A model generated the notes under the pieces. The model did not search any database. It was given only the letters and a program-made list of their open reading frames with translations, and was not told the DNA's origin. Source: Ancylostoma caninum (lineage: Eukaryota; Nematoda; Chromadorea; Rhabditida; Ancylostomatidae). From it: a DNA stretch of 64,000 nucleotides. Positions within the stretch are counted from its first letter, which is position 1. Each line of letters begins with the position of its first letter. Of the stretch, positions 60,217-64,000 are shown piece after piece. The stretch is taken from positions 1 through 64,000 of the forward strand of contig JBAJFG010000118.1 in the NCBI GenBank assembly GCA_037903475.1, in the 5' to 3' direction. The position numbers and the translations under genes were made by a program.

Positions 60217-61266
60217 GTTGTTCGTTGTTAACGTTAATTATGTTATAGTACCAATTATCGGCCTTTTTCTCTTCAACTTGGGTTCAGTCAGGAAACCATG
60301 GATTACAAAAGTTATCAGGTTATCGATTGATGTCGATTGGACTTAGGTTTCCCAGGGCAGATTAATGAGGAATGAAAGGTGTAACATAGTCGGTAATGAT
60401 TCACGAGAATAACATTCACTTCATCTGTTTGAGATCTGACATTCGAAGAGTAGCGCAGATGCCTGAGGAAAACAGCACTATTGATTGATTCGATGATCAA
60501 TGCTGATCAATTGGTGATCACTGGCGCCTAATGATGTCAAAAGTGGTGAGCTCCCTTTGTCAATCACTATAATAACCTTGAGAATTACTACATTACAGTG
60601 GGACAGTAGTACAACTACTAACTCCTTTAAAAAAAAGTTTTATTGCAGAAGATATAAAGCAAAAACGAGGACACATGTAATTACAGAAACCCGCTGTGCT
60701 TGATCGTTGCATTTCTTTACCGTCAGATGGTATAATAGTACGAGGACGTAAAAATGCACAGATGGACGGTCAGTGGGCAGTTGGCAGGTATCCGTTGGCA
60801 ATCTGCCCACTAGAGCGCGCAAAATTCGTGGAGTACTTACTCGGCACGACTATCGATTTTCAAATGAGATCCAAATAATTCGATTTTGCGAATATTCGAG
60901 GAGCAAGGAATGTGTGAAAACTAAGAATAGAGAACAATATTGGAAAAAAAATGAATATTCGCAATAAGGTCGAGTCAATGTATAGTGGGTGGCCGCATCG
61001 AGCTGTCCATTATTTACAGCGGGCCCCTAACGAATATTTGATCTGCCCGCGGGCCTTGCTCTACCAACCCTAAGATGGATTACTTGAATCCATTAAGAGT
61101 AGCGCCGATGTAGTAGTAGTACGGCAGTAATGCTTCCGGTGAGTATAGGAACGAGGTTTATGGTTATATTAAGGGAATTTCACAAGTGATTACTATCTTG
61201 ACATTGTGACCTCTACCAGAAAATCAAACAGGAAAGGAAAGACCCAGAGCTGGGCGGTGGAGTGGG

Positions 61267-61292
61267 GAGAGAGAGAGAGAGAGAGAGAGAGA
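61267..61292 (+). repeat. (GA)n microsatellite
   Basis: About 13 uninterrupted GA units. Confidence 0.9.
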
Positions 61293-61429
61293 AAATGATT
61301 CTTTTGCATAGAAAAACACTGTTACATCAAAATTTTGACTCGATAGTGCTTTGATCCTGAACGGATTGCGCAGAGGTCAAAAAACACGGTACAGTACAGA
61401 ACATGGATCTTAGAAACTATCAGCGCAAA

Positions 61430-64000
61430 TCAGCTGTTCTTCCCTGATCCACTGCTGGTTTCATTGGATTTCTGGAAGGCTCCAGAGGCAGAGGCACTAG
61501 GGTAGGGTTTGGCAACCGACACTCCGGATTTGTTGGAGCTTCCCGACTCAAGTGGGGTAGGCTGTCGTGGTGGAACTGAGCTGGATTTTTAGCGTTAAAT
61601 GGGCATGTTTCCCTGGATTTTTCTTGGAATTTATGCCGTGAAAATACAAGGAATTTTGCCAAATGTTTTTACAAGCTAGCTGATAGAGTTCACAAGTTAC
61701 TTATGAAATAAATAGTTAGCACATAAACCCAGGTCTCGCTGCAGAAATTCAAATTACCCCTGAAAGACGGTAACTTAGGGACCAGATTGCAATCTGGTCC
61801 CCGAGCTATACGAGCTGGTTTATAGGCGCCTCTGCGTCTGATACCAAAAGCGATGCTTATCACTGGAGCTACAGAACTGGTAACCGCCTATCCCATCCAT
61901 TACACCAATTTTCCACACTGATCCATCACTCCACACAACAAAAACTTCCATAAAAGTTGTTTACACACCCGTAATTGCGCCGTAGAACAGGACCATTGGA
62001 ACTGGAGACATCTGAGGTTACGCATGGAGAGGTGGAGATCTAATTGATGATGATGTCGAGTAAATTAGCACCTAGCTAATGGAAGGTATTGTAGAGGACG
62101 CGCGAAATATTAGCCGGGTCAGTGCGTCCACGCAACGCCAACCATCTGTATGGCTGACGCTGTGCTGATTTTCTGGAAAAAAGGGAAATTTTGGGAAATT
62201 CCTGCTGTAATAGGAAGTGGACACTATATTTAGCGAGCTTTTGAAAGCGAAAATGTGCACGGCCTTCTTAGTCCGTGCAAAAAGACAGCTGTACTACCTA
62301 AAGTGCACTGGCGAGACTACAACTCGAGAGAAGAAATTATTAGCTCGTAATAGCCAAACGAGGAGGTTTTGCGTGGCTAAGTGGTACTTACCCGTGGGAT
62401 AAATCGAGTTTCTCCCGTAAACGGAGAACAATGCGTGGGCCAAGCAGCCATTGTGCAATGTGTTTTTATTCTACATAAGAGTCTGCACTGCGGAATCTAT
62501 TAAACTATGAAGTGGTTAGCATGATGACGTGGCAGCTTTTTCCATCTGGCTACTCTCTTTTTGGAAATAGTAGTATTTTCGTGCAAATTTATGCAATAGT
62601 ATCGGTGGCCTGCATCGACGTCCATCATTTGAATGTGAAGTATACAGCAATGGAGATGTTCTAGTTGAAAAACTATACTGAATTCAGTAGCGGTGTATGT
62701 GAACGCTCCCGCAATGCTTTCCTCACCTTCCTCAGTTGTGGAAAAGTTTTCTAAGAAGATTTGGGCGCATTTTCTGCCACCTCCTCCTTCAGCAAAATTC
62801 GCAAGCTGCAAAAGAAATATTGAAATATTTCGAATTTTGCCCAGGGAACTTGTTCATAGTGATTGTGCAGAGAACTGAGGAGTCTCCCGAGATTATTTTC
62901 CCAATCGTTTTTTTTTACATTTAATATATTTTTTGCTGTAGGTTTAGTTCTCAAATTGAAGAAAAAGCTTGAATTTTTTGGCACGATATAAACACTGGAA
63001 CACAACTTTCAACCAAGCATGGGCCAATCTCGGCTGAACTGTCGTGCAAATTTTCCTTTTGTTTACAGTTTTTCATTTTAATGTTGTTGCACAAAGCCGA
63101 ATAGTAATTTTATTTGTAGAAGCGAATTCAAAAGCTTTTATAATAATATTTTCACCGACGAATAAAAAAATGACACATTATTTCAAAGCGTAAACAATAC
63201 TACATGTACATTCACAGACTCGTATCACTGCACAGTGGCTCCTGTGGTCAACATTCAACTTGTTTCTGTAAATAAATTGTAAAGGTAAGAGGCTAAAAAA
63301 ATTTAAAAAAACGTAAAAATAAAGGACGCACGTATACGCATGTGGAAACTATTTTAAAAAGAAAGAGAAAAAATACAGAAAAAATGCAGAAATGTTTTTG
63401 GGTAGTTCTAGGCTTCAAAACGAACCGTTCAACATGCAGTGGCAAGTAATCACTGGACCACGTGGAGCGTTTCGCCTCCTTCTTCTCCAGAAAATACGTT
63501 GACGATCCCACTTCGACTTAGGGACAATGTGACTCACATGGGCAGATTCCTCCTAAAAAATCTGCTTAACTTCTGGTACACGAAAAAATCAGTACCTTCC
63601 TTCCAGAAAAGAAGGAGGATTCAGAAATGGAGGCAGATACCTGTGTTTCTGCATCTGTTGATTGATTATTCCATTGTAGTACAATTGTGCCATCCTTGTC
63701 ATAGATTTTGATCGATGAGGGACCAGACTTCTAAATGCAAAGTCCTCCGAACGAGTTTCTACTATCCACATAAGTAGGTTCTAGGATGAAACAAAGCTAC
63801 TGTGAACCAGTTTTTCTCACTCACTCTCCGATGTTACTGTTGGAAAATGCAATCCGAGAAGAGAAATTGAACAAAAAAAAAAACAGTAAGCGAAAATGCA
63901 AAATCCGAAAACGATTTGGAACACACGATTACAAATACTGTACAATAAAACTGAGCTCACTCTGAAATGAGGCTTCGTTTCGTTCTGAGAGCAGCTCCGT
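61430..64000 (-). CDS. 3' part of a multi-exon gene running off the window, product unrecognised
   Basis: Proposed minus-strand exons: 64000-63961 (partial), 63730-63641, 63552-63538 (15-bp microexon), 62805-62727 and 61575-61430 with stop TGA. Borders: AGA|GTGAGC to TGCATTTAG, CAG|GTATCT to TTTTTTAG, CAT|GTGAGT to TTTCTTTTGCAG, G|GTGAGG to AATCCAGCTCAG; phases 0, 0, 0, 1. The peptide has SCSQNETKPHFR, then IKIYDKDGTIVLQWNNQST (beta-rich, two N-glycosylation motifs), EESAH, FAEGGGGRKCAQIFLENF and a Ser/Gly/Pro tail ending KSNETSSGSGKNS. The glycosylation motifs suggest an extracellular protein (inference). Alternatives: the third exon may read on to a stop at 63415 (with RRRRRNAPRGP), and the fourth to a stop at 62500, 30 bp before an AATAAA on that strand. 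Family unknown. Confidence 0.45.
61778..61801. repeat. perfect 24-bp palindrome
   Basis: GGGACCAGATTG followed by its exact complement. The core AGATTGCAATCT also occurs in tRNA-like unit 2 of the composite repeat (about 21731 and, inverted, about 7343). Confidence 0.9.

Noticed and set aside
62076..62466. Two-exon minus-strand gene (GTAAGT donor at 62396, TTTTTTCCAG acceptor at 62173)
   Set aside because: The borders are good and two frames stay open, but no acceptor or start opens the first exon in the most protein-like frame. The region can equally be intron of the larger gene.

Overview
The window reads as nuclear DNA of a parasitic-type nematode, most likely a strongylid close to the hookworms. 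The evidence is a complete gene with a C-terminal ground-like domain (a nematode family), short introns with GTRAGT/TTTCAG-type borders, candidate spliced-leader acceptors just upstream of start codons, nuclear copies of mitochondrial cox1 and nad1 that are open only in the invertebrate mitochondrial code, and short TTAGGC (nematode telomere-type) runs inside a dispersed repeat. It is not bacterial or viral: there are no long ORFs, no operons and no RBS-led genes.

Layout. 1-1925 is a 79-bp tandem satellite. 2.1-6.6 kb holds short plus-strand exons, the best being a five-exon chain at 4177-5577. 7.2-7.8 kb is a composite repeat with two tRNA-like units; a rearranged second copy lies at 21.4-22.5 kb. 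8-14.4 kb is mostly intergenic with one GC-rich island. 14463-18364 (+) is the clearest gene, a ten-exon ground-like (grl-type) gene of 389 codons, with a MITE in its largest intron. A candidate terminal exon on the minus strand faces it at 18.8-19.0 kb. 19-31 kb is gene-poor, with scattered minus-strand exon candidates (23.6, 25.7 kb) and several copies of a palindromic MITE family, two of them expanded into arrays (27.5-28.2 and 29.8-30.4 kb). 34758 down to about 31.2 kb (-) is a four-exon gene for a small secreted cysteine-containing protein. 35-53 kb is again gene-poor: more MITE copies, GC-rich islands, the two mitochondrial insertions at 40.0-41.35 kb, microsatellites and a perfect 40-bp tandem duplication. 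53-59 kb has weak plus-strand exon candidates and a perfect X-box motif. The last 2.6 kb carries the 3' half of a minus-strand multi-exon gene that starts beyond the window.

The genes do not form an evident pathway. Two of the three best models encode secreted proteins (ground-like; small Cys-rich). The rest is intergenic DNA shaped by MITEs, a tRNA-related repeat, satellite growth and mitochondrial insertion. Several exons were found by following splice sites and phase rather than long ORFs, so all models except the ground-like gene are provisional and need RNA-seq.
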